In this document: positions 41,437-52,018 of the stretch, in pieces
How positions within the stretch are numbered: the first letter of the stretch is position 1
Layout: each line of letters starts with the position of its first letter
Assembly: GCF_012910705.2 (NCBI RefSeq)
Contig: NZ_WTVG02000040.1
Span: forward strand, 1,116,001-1,180,000
Direction of reading: 5' to 3'
Length of the DNA: 64,000 nucleotides
Source of the DNA: Aromatoleum anaerobium
Lineage (GTDB): Bacteria; Pseudomonadota; Gammaproteobacteria; Burkholderiales; Rhodocyclaceae
Program-made: the position numbers and the translations under genes
Notes under the pieces: model-generated
Databases searched by the model: none
What the model saw: only the letters and a program-made list of their open reading frames with translations
Told to the model about the DNA's origin: nothing

Positions 41437-42666
41437 TCAGAAATTCTTCTCGAACCATGACTTCATCCGCCCGAACACCTGGCGGACACTGCGCGTTTCG
41501 CGCGCCAGCATGCCCCGCCGGCGCTGCGCGGACCCTTCCATCACCAGCCCCATCGCGTTCGCGTAACGCGGCTGGCACACCACGTCCGCGAGCCCGCCGG
41601 CATACTGCGGCGAGCCGATACGCACCGGCATGTGGAACACTTCCTCGCCGAGCTCGACCATGCCCAGCATCACCGAGGAACCGCCGGTCAGCACGACCCC
41701 CGACGACAGCAGCTCCTCGTAGCCGCTGCGGCGCAATTCCGCCTGCACCAGCTCGAACAGTTCGGAAACCCGCGGTTCGATGACGTCTGCCAGACGCTGG
41801 CGCGACAGCGGCCGCGGCGGCCGGTCGCCGACACCGGGCACTTCGATCATCTCCTCGGGGTCGGCGAGGGTGTGCAGCGCGACGCCGTGGCGGATCTTGA
41901 TCTCCTCGGCCTCGGAGGTCGGCGTGCGCAGTGCCATCGCGATGTCGTTGGTGACCTGGTCGCCGGCGATCGGCAGCACTGCCGTGTGGCGGATCGCGCC
42001 GTGAGTGAAGACGGCGATGTCGGTCGTGCCGCCGCCGATGTCGACGAGGCACACGCCGAGGTCCTTCTCGTCCTCGGTCAACACCGCGTAGCTCGACGCG
42101 AGCGGCTGCAGGATCAGGTCCATGACCTCGAGGCCGCAGCGGCGCACGCACTTGATGACGTTCTGCGCCGCCGACACCGCGCCGGTGACGATATGCACCT
42201 TGACCTCGAGCTTGACGCCGCTCATGCCGATCGGCTCGCGCACGCCGCCCTGGCCGTCGATGATGAACTCCTGGGTCAGGATGTGCAGGATCTGCTGCTC
42301 GGCCGGGATCGGCATCGCGCGCGCGACCTCGATGACGCGCTCGACGTCCAGCGGCGTGACCTCCTTGTCCTTGATCGCCACCATGCCGTTGGAGTTGAAG
42401 CTCTTGATGTGGCTGCCGGCGATGCCGGTATAGACGTCGCGGACCTTGCAGTCAGCCATCTGCTCGACTTCCTGGATCACGCGCGCGATCGCATCGACGG
42501 TGGCCTCGATATTCACGACCACGCCGCGTTTGAGGCCGCTCGTCGGCTGCGTCGCGAGCCCGATGACATTGAGGCGCCCATCCGGGCGCGACTCGGCCAC
42601 CATGCAGGTGACCTTGGCGGTACCGATATCGAGGCCGACGACCAAGTCCTTGTATTCCTTGCTCAT
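41437..42666 (-). CDS. ftsA: Cell division protein FtsA
   Basis: FtsA is an actin-like ATPase that anchors FtsZ to the membrane. The 409-residue protein starts [20 protein letters not shown] (phosphate-1 loop). It has the divergent 1C domain with VYTGIAGSHIKSFNSNG, phosphate-2 CLVDIGGGTTDIAVF and the adenosine motif VVLTGGSSVMLGM. It ends in an amphipathic membrane-targeting helix (VRQVFGRMKSWFEKNF). The ATG overlaps the ftsQ stop by four bases. Confidence 0.97.
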   Translation of the reverse strand: MSKEYKDLVVGLDIGTAKVTCMVAESRPDGRLNVIGLATQPTSGLKRGVVVNIEATVDAIARVIQEVEQMADCKVRDVYTGIAGSHIKSFNSNGMVAIKDKEVTPLDVERVIEVARAMPIPAEQQILHILTQEFIIDGQGGVREPIGMSGVKLEVKVHIVTGAVSAAQNVIKCVRRCGLEVMDLILQPLASSYAVLTEDEKDLGVCLVDIGGGTTDIAVFTHGAIRHTAVLPIAGDQVTNDIAMALRTPTSEAEEIKIRHGVALHTLADPEEMIEVPGVGDRPPRPLSRQRLADVIEPRVSELFELVQAELRRSGYEELLSSGVVLTGGSSVMLGMVELGEEVFHMPVRIGSPQYAGGLADVVCQPRYANAMGLVMEGSAQRRRGMLARETRSVRQVFGRMKSWFEKNF

Positions 42667-43508
42667 TGCTTGCCTTTCGTTGCTTTCAAGTCGCCCACCG
42701 GAGTGAGCGCGAATCCGCTCGGATAGCGGAGATCCGCTACCGCAACCTGTACTCCGACGCTGTCGCGCGCGTTCGGCCATGCATGAACGAAGCGCGCCAG
42801 CCGCTGATCGGTCGGGGCCTTTTCATGGTCCCGGCCGAGCACGATCACCAGGCCGTCGTCGAGGCGCAGCTGCCACGCCTGGCGCGCCGACAGCGCGAGG
42901 CCGACGAGACGCCGACCGAGCGGCTCGAGCACGCGCTCGAACTCGCGATGCCGCGCCTGGATGTATGCCGCCGAGCCCTGCGGACCCGAGAAAGCCGGGA
43001 TGTCGGCATTGCTCGCGGCGATGAACACTTCGCCGTAGCGATTCACGAGCTGCGATTCGCCGCTCTCCGACACCGTCCAGTACGCCGCCGCCTGGTGCTC
43101 CTCGAGCCGCAGTTCGAGGACGTCCGGCCAGCGCCGTCGCACTTCGGCGCGGCGCACCCACGGCAGCTTCTCGAACACCCCGCGCACCTGCTCGAGGTCG
43201 ACCGAGAAAAAATTGCCGCGGATCGCGGTGCGCGCGACGTATTCGAGCTGCGCCGTCGTGACCTGCGCCGGCGGCGCCAGCACGACGACTTCGCGCAGCG
43301 GAAAAAGCGGCCGCGACAGGAACCACACCACGAGCGCATAGCCGAGCGCGACCGCGGCAAACAGCATCAGCACGTCGGAAATCAGGTTCAGCGTCGCCGG
43401 CTTGTCCCACAATCCTTCCTTTTCACGCGCGCGTCCCGGCGTCCGGCCGCCGCCGAGGCCGCCGTGGCGCAACGCGTGGCGGGGACGGATGTCAGCCAAG
43501 GCGCGCAT
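42663..43508 (-). CDS. ftsQ: Cell division protein FtsQ
   Basis: FtsQ is the bitopic membrane protein that joins early and late divisome proteins (FtsBL, FtsW/I). The 281-residue protein has a cytosolic N-terminus, one helix at about 43-65 ([20 protein letters not shown]), a POTRA domain ([40 protein letters not shown]) and the C-terminal FtsQ domain. The start at 43508 overlaps ddl by 17 bases. A TTG at codon 33 ([10 protein letters not shown] follows) is a possible alternative start. It ends with ATGA into ftsA. Confidence 0.94.
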   Translation of the reverse strand: MRALADIRPRHALRHGGLGGGRTPGRAREKEGLWDKPATLNLISDVLMLFAAVALGYALVVWFLSRPLFPLREVVVLAPPAQVTTAQLEYVARTAIRGNFFSVDLEQVRGVFEKLPWVRRAEVRRRWPDVLELRLEEHQAAAYWTVSESGESQLVNRYGEVFIAASNADIPAFSGPQGSAAYIQARHREFERVLEPLGRRLVGLALSARQAWQLRLDDGLVIVLGRDHEKAPTDQRLARFVHAWPNARDSVGVQVAVADLRYPSGFALTPVGDLKATKGKQ

Positions 43509-44421
43509 CCTCCAGGATCGCCAGGCACAGCGCGGTGAAGTCCAGCCCGACGGCTTTGGCCGCCATCGGCACCAGCGAATGACCGGTCATGCCGGGCGAA
43601 GTGTTCATCTCGAGCAGGTACGGCCGGCCGTCCGCGGTCAGCATCAGGTCGGCGCGGCCCCAGCCGCGGCAGCCGAGCACCCGCGCGCTCTTCATCACCA
43701 GCGCCTGCAGCGCCTGCTCCTGTTCGGCGGGCAGGCCGCTCGGGCACAGGTAGCGGGTGTCGTCGGTGAAATACTTGTTCTGGTAGTCGTACTTCCCGCC
43801 CGGCGCCTCGATGCGGATCACCGGCAGCGCACGCTCGCCGAGGAAGGGCACCGTCAGCTCGGCGCCGGCGACGAATTCCTCGGCCAGCACGAGGTCGTCG
43901 AAGCGCGCCGCGAGCGCCCACGCCGCCTTGAGCTGGCCGGCCGCAGTGACTTTCGTCGCGCCCATGCTCGAGCCTTCATGCACCGGCTTGACGAAGATCG
44001 GCAGCCCCAACTCGGCGACGACGGCGTCCCAGTCGGTGTCCGCGGCGAGGATCGCGTAGCGCGGCGTCGGCAGGCCGCACGCGGCCCACACCATCTTGGT
44101 GCGCCACTTGTCCATGGCCAGCGCGGACGCCATCACGCCGCTGCCGGTGTAGGGGATCTTCAGCAGTTCCAGCAGCCCCTGCACCGTGCCGTCCTCGCCG
44201 CCGCGGCCATGCAGCGCGATGAACGCGCGCTCAAAACCCTGCTCCTTGAGGATGTGCAGATCCTGTTGCGCCGGGTCGAAGCCGTGTGCATCGACGCCCG
44301 CCGCCTGCAAGGCCGCCAGCACCGCGTTGCCGGACATCAGCGAAACTTCCCGCTCGGCGGACGTGCCGCCGAGCAGCACCGCGACTTTCCCGAATTTTGC
44401 CCCCACGCCGTTGCCGCTCAC
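43492..44421 (-). CDS. ddl: D-alanine--D-alanine ligase
   Basis: Ddl makes the D-Ala-D-Ala dipeptide for peptidoglycan. The 309-residue ATP-grasp enzyme begins at a GTG (44419-44421) that overlaps the murC stop as GTGA. Signatures are [38 protein letters not shown], the [14 protein letters not shown] loop and [18 protein letters not shown]. The frame continues open upstream inside murC, but that part is antisense of no gene and is an artefact. It is DdlB-like by position between murC and ftsQ. Confidence 0.96.
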   Translation of the reverse strand: MSGNGVGAKFGKVAVLLGGTSAEREVSLMSGNAVLAALQAAGVDAHGFDPAQQDLHILKEQGFERAFIALHGRGGEDGTVQGLLELLKIPYTGSGVMASALAMDKWRTKMVWAACGLPTPRYAILAADTDWDAVVAELGLPIFVKPVHEGSSMGATKVTAAGQLKAAWALAARFDDLVLAEEFVAGAELTVPFLGERALPVIRIEAPGGKYDYQNKYFTDDTRYLCPSGLPAEQEQALQALVMKSARVLGCRGWGRADLMLTADGRPYLLEMNTSPGMTGHSLVPMAAKAVGLDFTALCLAILEDARLG

Positions 44422-45833
44422 ACCAGTTCCTCGTTGTTTGCCAGTTTGCCGGGCACCGCGCCGATCGAGCCGGCGCCCATCGTGATCACCACATCGCCGT
44501 CGCGCGCCGCCGCGAGAATCGTCGCCGGCATCTCGTCGATGTCTTCGACGAACACCGGCTCGACCTTGCCCGCGACGCGGATCGCCCGCGCCAGCGAGCG
44601 GCCGTCGGCCGCGACGACCGGCGCTTCGCCTGCCGCATAGACTTCGGCGAGCAGCAGCGCATCGACGGTCGACAGCACCTTGACGAAATCCTCGAAACAG
44701 TCGCGCGTGCGCGTGAAGCGGTGCGGCTGGAACGCCAGCACGAGCCGCCGCCCCGGGAACGCTCCGCGCGCCGCAGCGAGCGTCGCCGCCATCTCGACCG
44801 GGTGGTGGCCGTAGTCGTCGATCAGCGTGCAGCTGCCTTGCGGCGTGCCCGCGGCGTCGCGCAGCGCCACCTCGCCATAGCGCTGAAAGCGCCGCCCGAC
44901 GCCGCGGAATTCGGCCAGCGCCTTGATGATCGCCGCATCCGGCACCTGCACTTCGGTCGCCACGGCGATCGCCGCGAGCGCGTTCAGCACGTTGTGCACG
45001 CCGGGCAGGTTCAGTTCGATCGGCAGCCGGCTCACCGAACCGTTGGTGCGCACGACGTCGAACAGCATCCGCCCGCCTTCGGCGCGGACGTTCTCGGCGC
45101 GGATGTTGGCGCTCTCGGACAGGCCGTAGCGCACGACCTGCTTCGACACCAGCGGCATGATCGAGCGCACGTGCGGGTCGTCCTCGCACAGCACCGCGAC
45201 GCCGTAGAACGGCAGGTGCTGCAGGAAATCGACGAACGCCTGCTTGAGCCGCGCGAAGTCGTGCCCGTAGGTGTCCATGTGGTCCGCGTCGATGTTCGTG
45301 ACGACCGAAATCACCGGGGTCAGCAGCAGGAAGGACGCGTCCGATTCGTCGGCTTCGGCGACGAGGAAATCGCCCTTGCCGAGCCGCGCGTTCGCGCCGG
45401 CGGCATTGAGCTTGCCGCCGATGACGAAAGTCGGGTCCATGCCGCCTTCGGCGAGGATGCTCGCGACCAGCGAAGTGGTCGTCGTCTTGCCGTGCGTGCC
45501 GGCGATCGCGATGCCGTGCTTGAGGCGCATCAGTTCGGCGAGCATCTGCGCGCGCGGCACGACCGGCACATGACGCGATCGCGCTGCGACGACTTCCGGA
45601 TTGTCGTTGCGCACTGCGGTCGAGATCACCACCGCGTCGGCGTCGGCGACGTTGTCGGCCGCATGGCCGGACATCACGCGCACACCGAGCGCGGTGAGGC
45701 GCCGCGTCGCGGCGTTCTCGCCCAGATCCGAGCCGCTGACGATGTAGCCGAGGTTCGCCAGCACTTCGGCGATCCCGCTCATGCCGGCGCCGCCGATGCC
45801 GACGAAGTGGATGCGCTTGACCTTGTGTTTCAC
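44418..45833 (-). CDS. murC: UDP-N-acetylmuramate--L-alanine ligase
   Basis: MurC adds L-Ala to UDP-MurNAc, the first peptide step. The 471-residue protein has the N-terminal [19 protein letters not shown] nucleotide-sugar motif, the ATP loop [24 protein letters not shown], the HMDTYGHDF segment and the C-terminal domain with [14 protein letters not shown] and [10 protein letters not shown]. It follows murG with an ATGA overlap (stop of murG at 45830) and runs into ddl. Confidence 0.97.
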   Translation of the reverse strand: MKHKVKRIHFVGIGGAGMSGIAEVLANLGYIVSGSDLGENAATRRLTALGVRVMSGHAADNVADADAVVISTAVRNDNPEVVAARSRHVPVVPRAQMLAELMRLKHGIAIAGTHGKTTTTSLVASILAEGGMDPTFVIGGKLNAAGANARLGKGDFLVAEADESDASFLLLTPVISVVTNIDADHMDTYGHDFARLKQAFVDFLQHLPFYGVAVLCEDDPHVRSIMPLVSKQVVRYGLSESANIRAENVRAEGGRMLFDVVRTNGSVSRLPIELNLPGVHNVLNALAAIAVATEVQVPDAAIIKALAEFRGVGRRFQRYGEVALRDAAGTPQGSCTLIDDYGHHPVEMAATLAAARGAFPGRRLVLAFQPHRFTRTRDCFEDFVKVLSTVDALLLAEVYAAGEAPVVAADGRSLARAIRVAGKVEPVFVEDIDEMPATILAAARDGDVVITMGAGSIGAVPGKLANNEELV

Positions 45834-46900
45834 TGTTTTCTCCCGGCTGCGAGTTCCTCGCAGACCTGTGCAACGGCTTCGGCCGCGCGCGGCTTCGCCA
45901 GCGCCCGCGCCTTCGTCGCCATGTCGAGCAGGCGCTCGCGGGCGAGGCTCGTGATGATGCCTGCCAGCCGCTCCGCATCGAGCTCGGGCTGCGGCAGCAG
46001 GTAGGCCGCGCCGCGATCGGCGAGGAAGCGGGCGTTACCCGTCTGGTGGTCGTCGACGGCGTGCGGGAACGGCACCAGCAGGCTCGCCGCGCCGACCGCG
46101 GCGAGTTCCGCGACCGTCAGCGCGCCGGCACGGCAGACCACGAGATCCGCCTCTGCATATTTCGCCGCCATGTCGTTGATGAACGGCAGCAGTTCGCCCT
46201 CGACGCCGGCCGCCGCGTACGCCGCGCGCAGCGCTTCGATCTGCTTCGCGCCGGCCTGGTGCGTGACGATCGGCCGCTGCGCCTTGTCGATCCGCGCGAG
46301 GGCTTTCGGCACGGTGTCGTTCAGCACCGCCGCGCCGAGGCTGCCGCCGACGATCAGCAGCTTCAGCGGCCCGCTGCGCCCGGCGAAGCGTTCATCGGGC
46401 GGCGCCACCGCGGCGATGTCGGCGCGCACCGGATTGCCGACCCAGCCGGCCTTCTTCAGCGCATGCGGGAAACCCGACAGCACCCGGTCGGCAACGCCGG
46501 CGAGCACGCGGTTGGCGAGCCCGGCGACCGAATTCTGTTCGTGCAGCACCAGCGGACGGCCCAGCAGCGCCGCCATCATGCCGCCGGGAAAGGTGACGTA
46601 GCCGCCCATGCCGAGCACGACATCGGGCCGGATGCGCCGCAATTCGCCCTGCGCCTGCCAGAAGCCGCGCAGCAGGTTCAGCGGCAGCAGCAGCTTGCGC
46701 AGCAGGCCCTTGCCGCGCAGCGCGCCAAAGCGCACCCATGCGGTCTCGTAACCGTGCTGCGGCACGATCCGCGCTTCCATCCCGTCCGGGTTGCCCATCC
46801 ACACGATGCGCCAGCCGCGCCCGCGCAACTGCTCGGCGACGGCAACACCGGGGAAGATGTGGCCGCCGGTGCCGCCGGCCATCACGAGCAGCGTTTTCAT
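45830..46900 (-). CDS. murG: UDP-GlcNAc:lipid I GlcNAc transferase MurG
   Basis: MurG converts lipid I to lipid II at the inner face of the membrane. The 356-residue GT28 enzyme starts [20 protein letters not shown] with the first G loop. It has [27 protein letters not shown], the second domain with [15 protein letters not shown] and the donor-site [27 protein letters not shown]. The ATG overlaps the ftsW stop by four bases. Confidence 0.97.
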   Translation of the reverse strand: MKTLLVMAGGTGGHIFPGVAVAEQLRGRGWRIVWMGNPDGMEARIVPQHGYETAWVRFGALRGKGLLRKLLLPLNLLRGFWQAQGELRRIRPDVVLGMGGYVTFPGGMMAALLGRPLVLHEQNSVAGLANRVLAGVADRVLSGFPHALKKAGWVGNPVRADIAAVAPPDERFAGRSGPLKLLIVGGSLGAAVLNDTVPKALARIDKAQRPIVTHQAGAKQIEALRAAYAAAGVEGELLPFINDMAAKYAEADLVVCRAGALTVAELAAVGAASLLVPFPHAVDDHQTGNARFLADRGAAYLLPQPELDAERLAGIITSLARERLLDMATKARALAKPRAAEAVAQVCEELAAGRKQ

Positions 46901-48129
46901 GCTGCGGTCCCCCGCTTCAACTGGCGCACTTCCCAGTCGATGCGCAGCAGGATCGCCAGCGCGAGGCAGTTGGCGACGATGCCCGAGCCGCCGAAACTCA
47001 TCAGCGGCAACGTCAGACCCTTGGTCGGCAGCAAACCCATGTTGACGCCCATGTTGATGAACGACTGGACACCGAGCCACAGTCCGATGCCCATCGCGAC
47101 GAGGCCGGAAAAATAGCGCTCCAGCTTGACCGCCTCGCGCCCGAGGACGAGCGCGCGATGAATCAGGATCGCGAACAGCGCGATCACCGTCAGCACCCCG
47201 GCGAAACCGAGCTCCTCGGCGATCACCGCGAGGAGGAAATCCGTGTGCGCCTCCGGCAGGTAGAACAGCTTCTCGACGCTCGCGCCGAGCCCCACGCCGA
47301 ACCATTCCCCCCGGCCGAACGCGATCAGCGCGTGCGACAGCTGGTAGCCCTTGCCGAACGCGTCCTGCCACGGGTCCATGAAGCCGAAGATGCGGTCGCG
47401 GCGATACGGCGACAGCCAGATCAGCAGCATGAAGCCGATCACCGCGACGAGCGCAAGCAGCGCGAACACCCGGACGTTGATGCCGCCGAGGAACAGCACG
47501 CCGAACGCGATCGCGGTGATGACGACGAAGGCGCCGAAATCGGGCTCGCCGAGCAGCAGGAAGCCGACCAGCAGGATCATCGCCGCCATCGGCAGGAAGC
47601 CGCGACGAAAACTGCCCATGTCGGGCAACTTGCGCACCGTGTAGTCGGCGGCATACAGCGCGACGAACAGCTTCATCAGCTCCGACGGCTGCAGGTTCAG
47701 CGGCCCGAGCGGCAACCAGCGCTGCGCGCCGTTGACCTCGCGGCCGACGCCCGGGATCAGCACAATGACGAGGAGCACGACGCCAATGAGGAACAGCCAC
47801 GGCGCGAAGCGCTGCCACTGGCGCATCGACAGCTGGAACGCAGCGAGCCCGGCGCCGACCCCGGCCGCCAGGAATATCGCGTGCCGCAGCAGGAAGTAAT
47901 GCGACTGGTGGCCGGTGAAGCGGCTGCCTTCGGCGGTCGCGATCGACGACGAATAGACCATCACCAGCCCGATCAGCAGGAGCCCCGCCGCCGACCAGAT
48001 CAGCAGCGGATCGAGTTCGCGCAGCGAATCGGCCGGGCGCATCAGGCGGTTGACGGCGCGGCTCGTCTGCGTGCCGTGGTTTTCCGGGCGCGCGGCAAAG
48101 AAACCGGCGAACGCGCTGGCGAGTTTCAT
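46897..48129 (-). CDS. ftsW: Peptidoglycan glycosyltransferase FtsW
   Basis: FtsW is the SEDS-family septal glycan polymerase that works with FtsI. The 410-residue protein starts [19 protein letters not shown] and has about ten membrane helices ([20 protein letters not shown] first). The conserved loop [31 protein letters not shown] and [12 protein letters not shown] are present. It ends with [19 protein letters not shown]. The ATG overlaps the murD stop by four bases. Confidence 0.96.
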   Translation of the reverse strand: MKLASAFAGFFAARPENHGTQTSRAVNRLMRPADSLRELDPLLIWSAAGLLLIGLVMVYSSSIATAEGSRFTGHQSHYFLLRHAIFLAAGVGAGLAAFQLSMRQWQRFAPWLFLIGVVLLVIVLIPGVGREVNGAQRWLPLGPLNLQPSELMKLFVALYAADYTVRKLPDMGSFRRGFLPMAAMILLVGFLLLGEPDFGAFVVITAIAFGVLFLGGINVRVFALLALVAVIGFMLLIWLSPYRRDRIFGFMDPWQDAFGKGYQLSHALIAFGRGEWFGVGLGASVEKLFYLPEAHTDFLLAVIAEELGFAGVLTVIALFAILIHRALVLGREAVKLERYFSGLVAMGIGLWLGVQSFINMGVNMGLLPTKGLTLPLMSFGGSGIVANCLALAILLRIDWEVRQLKRGTAA

Positions 48130-49526
48130 ACGGCGCGCACCTGCGGCAGCCGCCGCGCCGCGGCGATGAACACTTCGGCGCGGTGCGCGTAGTTGCGGAA
48201 CATGTCGAGGCTCGCGCAGGCGGGCGACAGCAGCACCGCGTCGCCGGCCTGCGCCTGCTCGCTGGCGCGGACGACCGCGGCGTCGAGGTCGGGGGCACGC
48301 TCGATCGCGACCGCCGACCCTTGCAGCGCCGACTCGATGCGGGCCGCATCCCGCCCGATCAGCACCACCGCGCGCGCATGGCGCGCGACGGCTTCGCGCA
48401 GCGGCGAAAAGTCCTGCCCCTTGCCGTCGCCGCCGGCGATCAGCACGACCGGGCAATCCATCCCGTCGAGCGCAGCCACGGTAGCGCCGACGTTGGTACC
48501 TTTGGAGTCGTCATAGAAGCGCACGCCGTCGCCGCGCTCGGCGACCAGTTCGACCCGATGCGGCAGGCCGCGAAACGCGACGACAGCGTCGGTCAGGCGC
48601 TGCGGCGCGATGCCCAGGCCGCCTTCGCACAAGGCCAGCGCGGCCAGCGTATTGGCGGCGTTGTGCCGGCCCGCCAGAGGCAGGTCGGCCAGCGCGAGCA
48701 GGCGTTGCGATCCGCGCACCAGCCAGGCTTCGCCGGCAGCGTCCGCGATGCCGTAGTCGTCCGTCGCCGCCGGCGCCGAAGTGCCGAACCGGATCAGCGC
48801 GCGTCCGGGCAAGGCCATCGCCGCCACCCGTGCATCGTCGCGGTTGAGCACCTGCACGCCGCGGCCCTCGAAGATCGCGGCCTTGGTGGCAGCGTATTCG
48901 TCGAGGTCGGCATAGCGATCGAGATGGTCATCAGTGACGTTGAGCACCGTCGCGGCCTCGGGGTCGAGCGCACGCATCGTCTCGATCTGGAAGCTGGACA
49001 GCTCGAGCACCCAGCACTCGGGCAGCGGTGCGCCCTGTGCCAGCCGGTCCATCAGCACGTCGAGCGCGGCCGGGCTGATGTTGCCCGCCGCCACCGCGTC
49101 CAGCCCTGCCGATTGCGCGAGGGCCGCGGTGAGCGCGGTGGTGGTGGTCTTGCCGTTGGTGCCGGTGATCGCAAGGATGCGGGTCTGCGCCCGCACCCCG
49201 AGTTCGTCGAGCGCCTGGGCGAGCAGGCTCATCTCGCCGGTCAGCGGCAATCCGCGGCGGCGCGCTTCGGCGGCGACGCCGACCCGCGGGTCGAGCCCCG
49301 GACTGAGCGCGACCAGGTCGATGCCGCGCAGCACCTCCGCGCCGAAGTTCCCGGCGACGATCTCGGCCAGCGGGGCATCGGCACGCAGCGCGTCGAGCCC
49401 GGGAGGCGTCTGCCGGCTGTCGGCGACACGCAGGCGCGCCCCGCGCAGCGCACACCAGCGCGCCATCGCGAGCCCGGACTCGCCCAGCCCGAGAACCAGA
49501 ACGTGTTTTCCGGTCAGTGCGCTCAT
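48126..49526 (-). CDS. murD: UDP-N-acetylmuramoyl-L-alanine--D-glutamate ligase
   Basis: MurD adds D-Glu to UDP-MurNAc-L-Ala. The 466-residue protein starts [20 protein letters not shown]. It has the ATP loop [32 protein letters not shown] and the C-terminal domain with [17 protein letters not shown] and [21 protein letters not shown]. The ATG overlaps the mraY stop by four bases. The same strand is open through the mraY region in this frame, without coding meaning. Confidence 0.97.
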   Translation of the reverse strand: MSALTGKHVLVLGLGESGLAMARWCALRGARLRVADSRQTPPGLDALRADAPLAEIVAGNFGAEVLRGIDLVALSPGLDPRVGVAAEARRRGLPLTGEMSLLAQALDELGVRAQTRILAITGTNGKTTTTALTAALAQSAGLDAVAAGNISPAALDVLMDRLAQGAPLPECWVLELSSFQIETMRALDPEAATVLNVTDDHLDRYADLDEYAATKAAIFEGRGVQVLNRDDARVAAMALPGRALIRFGTSAPAATDDYGIADAAGEAWLVRGSQRLLALADLPLAGRHNAANTLAALALCEGGLGIAPQRLTDAVVAFRGLPHRVELVAERGDGVRFYDDSKGTNVGATVAALDGMDCPVVLIAGGDGKGQDFSPLREAVARHARAVVLIGRDAARIESALQGSAVAIERAPDLDAAVVRASEQAQAGDAVLLSPACASLDMFRNYAHRAEVFIAAARRLPQVRAV

Positions 49527-50611
49527 CGCAGCTTCAGCGTCGACAGGCCGAACAGGACCAGCATGATCGTGATGATCCAGAAGCGGACGACCACCTGGGT
49601 TTCCTTCCAGCCGCCCAGCTCGTAGTGGTGATGCAGCGGCGCCATGCGGAAGATGCGCTTGCCGCCGCTGGCCTTGAAATACAGCACCTGGACCATCACC
49701 GACAGCGTCTCGGCGACGAACAGCCCGCCCATGATGAACAGCACGATCTCCTGCCGGACGACGACCGCCACCGTGCCCAGCGCCGCGCCGAGCGCGAGCG
49801 CGCCGACGTCGCCCATGAACACTTCGGCCGGATACGCGTTGAACCACAGGAAGCCGAGCCCGGCGCCGGCCAGCGCGCCGCAGAACACCGCGAGTTCGCC
49901 GGCGCCGGCGATGTATGGCACGCCGAGGTATTTCGAGAACCCGGCATGGCCGGCGACATACGCAAAGATCGCCAGCGCGCCTGCGACCATCACCGTCGGC
50001 ATGATCGCCAGGCCGTCGAGCCCGTCGGTGAGGTTCACCGAATGGCTCGTGCCGTTGATGACGAAATACGACAGCGCGACGAAGCCCAGCATCCCGAGCG
50101 GGTACGACACGGCCTTGAAGAACGGCACGATCAGCTCGGTCTGCGCCGGTTCGTTCGCCGTCAGGCCGAGGAACAGCGCCGCGGCGAGCGCGATCAGCGA
50201 CGTCCACAGGTATTTCCAGCGGCTCGCGAGCCCTTTCGGATCGCGACGCACGACCTTGCGCCAGTCGTCGACCCAGCCGACCGCGCCGAAACCGAGCGTC
50301 ACCAGCAGCGTCACCCACACGTACTGGTTGCGCAGGTCGCCCCACAGCAGCGTCGTGACGGCGATCGCGATGAGGATCAGCGCGCCGCCCATCGTCGGCG
50401 TGCCGGCCTTCGTCAGGTGGGATTTCGGCCCGTCGTCGCGCACCGCCTGGCCGATCTTCTTCGCCGCGAGCCAGCGGATCAGCGCCGGGCCGAAGGCGAA
50501 CGAGATCAGCAGCGCGGTCATCGCCGCCATGACGGTGCGCAACGTGATGTAGCCGAACACATTGAAGGCGCGGATGTCCTGGCCCAGCCAGAGGGCGAAT
50601 TCGAGCAGCAT
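49523..50611 (-). CDS. mraY: Phospho-N-acetylmuramoyl-pentapeptide-transferase
   Basis: MraY transfers phospho-MurNAc-pentapeptide to undecaprenyl phosphate, making lipid I. The 362-residue protein has ten membrane helices and the family motifs [61 protein letters not shown] and the C-terminal [14 protein letters not shown]. It starts three bases after the murF stop. The protein ends LKLR just inside murD. Confidence 0.97.
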   Translation of the reverse strand: MLLEFALWLGQDIRAFNVFGYITLRTVMAAMTALLISFAFGPALIRWLAAKKIGQAVRDDGPKSHLTKAGTPTMGGALILIAIAVTTLLWGDLRNQYVWVTLLVTLGFGAVGWVDDWRKVVRRDPKGLASRWKYLWTSLIALAAALFLGLTANEPAQTELIVPFFKAVSYPLGMLGFVALSYFVINGTSHSVNLTDGLDGLAIMPTVMVAGALAIFAYVAGHAGFSKYLGVPYIAGAGELAVFCGALAGAGLGFLWFNAYPAEVFMGDVGALALGAALGTVAVVVRQEIVLFIMGGLFVAETLSVMVQVLYFKASGGKRIFRMAPLHHHYELGGWKETQVVVRFWIITIMLVLFGLSTLKLR

Positions 50612-50614
50612 CGA

Positions 50615-52018
50615 TTACTTTGTTTCCGTTGAGGGGGCGCCATTGTGCACCGCCGCAAGGGCGTCCGCCACCCGTTCCATGCGCATGAAGCGCGAGCCTT
50701 TGACGAGCACCACGGTGTCGGCATCGAGCTTTCTCGTCAGCGCCGCGACCAGCGCTTCGACGCTGGCGAAATGACGCCCGCCGTCGCCGAAGTTGCTCGC
50801 CGCCACCGCGCTCATTTCGCCGAGCGCGAACAGCGCGTCCACGCCCTTGCTTTTGGCATAGCCGCCGATCTCGTCGTGCACCTGTGCGCTGGTCCAGCCG
50901 ATTTCGCCCATGTCGCCGAGGACCAGGATCTTCTGCCCCGGCGTCGCCGCGAGCACGTCGATCCCGGCGCGCAGCGAATCGGGATTCGCGTTGTAGCTGT
51001 CGTCGAGGACCACGGCGCCGTTCGGCCCGGCACGCCGCTGCAGCCGTCCCCGCGTGCCCGTGTAGGCCGCGAGTCCCTCAGCGATGGCCGCGGGACTCGC
51101 CCCGGCGGCAAGGCACGCCGCAGCGGCCCCGGTCGCGTTCCGGGCGTTGTGTTCGCCCGGCACCTGCAGGTCGACGGCGATGCGTCCCGCCGGAGTCGTC
51201 ATGGCGACATGCGAGCCGAGCCCGCGCAGCGTGCAGAGGCCCGCGACATCCGCCTCGGGCGTGAGCGCAAAGGTGAGGACGCGACGCGCCGCATTGAGCT
51301 TCCGCCAGTACCCCGCCTGCGTATCGTCGGCGTTGATGACTGCGACCCCGTCCGGCCCGAGCGCCTCGTAGATCGCGCCCTTTTCGCGGGCGATCCCGAT
51401 CACCGTGCCCATTCCCTGCAGATGCGCGCGCTGCGCATTCGTCACGACCGCGACGGTCGGCCGCGCGAGGCCGGCGAGGTAGGCGATCTCGCCGGGGCGG
51501 TTCATGCCCATCTCGACGACCGCCGCGCGGTGACTGCCGCGCAGTTCGAGCAGCGTCAGCGGCAGGCCGATGTCGTTGTTCAGGTTGCCGGCCGTCGCCA
51601 GCACTGTTTCTGCGCCGTAGCCGTCGCGCCGGGCCTGCGCGCGCAGGATCGCGGTGCACATCTCCTTGACCGTGGTCTTGCCGTTGCTGCCCGTGACCCC
51701 GACCACGGGGATCGCAAAGCGCGCCCGCCAGTGCGCGGCGAGCCGTCCGAGAGCGAGCCGCGTGTCCTCGACGACGAGCAGCGGCAACGGCGCCGGCCCG
51801 GGCGGCGTGCCCGCCCACTGCGCATCGACGAGCGCCGCTGCCGCCCCTTCGGCCGCCGCCTGAGCGACGAATTCATGGCCGTCGAAGCGTTCGCCGCGCA
51901 GCGCGACGAAAAGCTGCCCGGCCGTGATCTTCCGGCTGTCGGTTCCCACCGAGCTGAAATGTCCGGGTGTCGTCGCGACGACGCCCAGCGCTTGCGCCGC
52001 TTCGTGCAGCGTCATCAT
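50615..52018 (-). CDS. murF: UDP-N-acetylmuramoyl-tripeptide--D-alanyl-D-alanine ligase
   Basis: MurF joins D-Ala-D-Ala to the tripeptide precursor. The 467-residue protein starts MMTLHEAAQALGVVATT. It has SVGTDSRKITAGQLFVALRG, the ATP loop GVTGSNGKTTVKEM, the EMGMNRPGEIAYLAGLARP segment and the C-terminal DDSYNANPDSLRAGIDVL and KGSRFMRME. The ATG overlaps the murE stop (ATGATG). An upstream in-frame ATG at 52045 is inside murE and less likely. Confidence 0.96.
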   Translation of the reverse strand: MMTLHEAAQALGVVATTPGHFSSVGTDSRKITAGQLFVALRGERFDGHEFVAQAAAEGAAAALVDAQWAGTPPGPAPLPLLVVEDTRLALGRLAAHWRARFAIPVVGVTGSNGKTTVKEMCTAILRAQARRDGYGAETVLATAGNLNNDIGLPLTLLELRGSHRAAVVEMGMNRPGEIAYLAGLARPTVAVVTNAQRAHLQGMGTVIGIAREKGAIYEALGPDGVAVINADDTQAGYWRKLNAARRVLTFALTPEADVAGLCTLRGLGSHVAMTTPAGRIAVDLQVPGEHNARNATGAAAACLAAGASPAAIAEGLAAYTGTRGRLQRRAGPNGAVVLDDSYNANPDSLRAGIDVLAATPGQKILVLGDMGEIGWTSAQVHDEIGGYAKSKGVDALFALGEMSAVAASNFGDGGRHFASVEALVAALTRKLDADTVVLVKGSRFMRMERVADALAAVHNGAPSTETK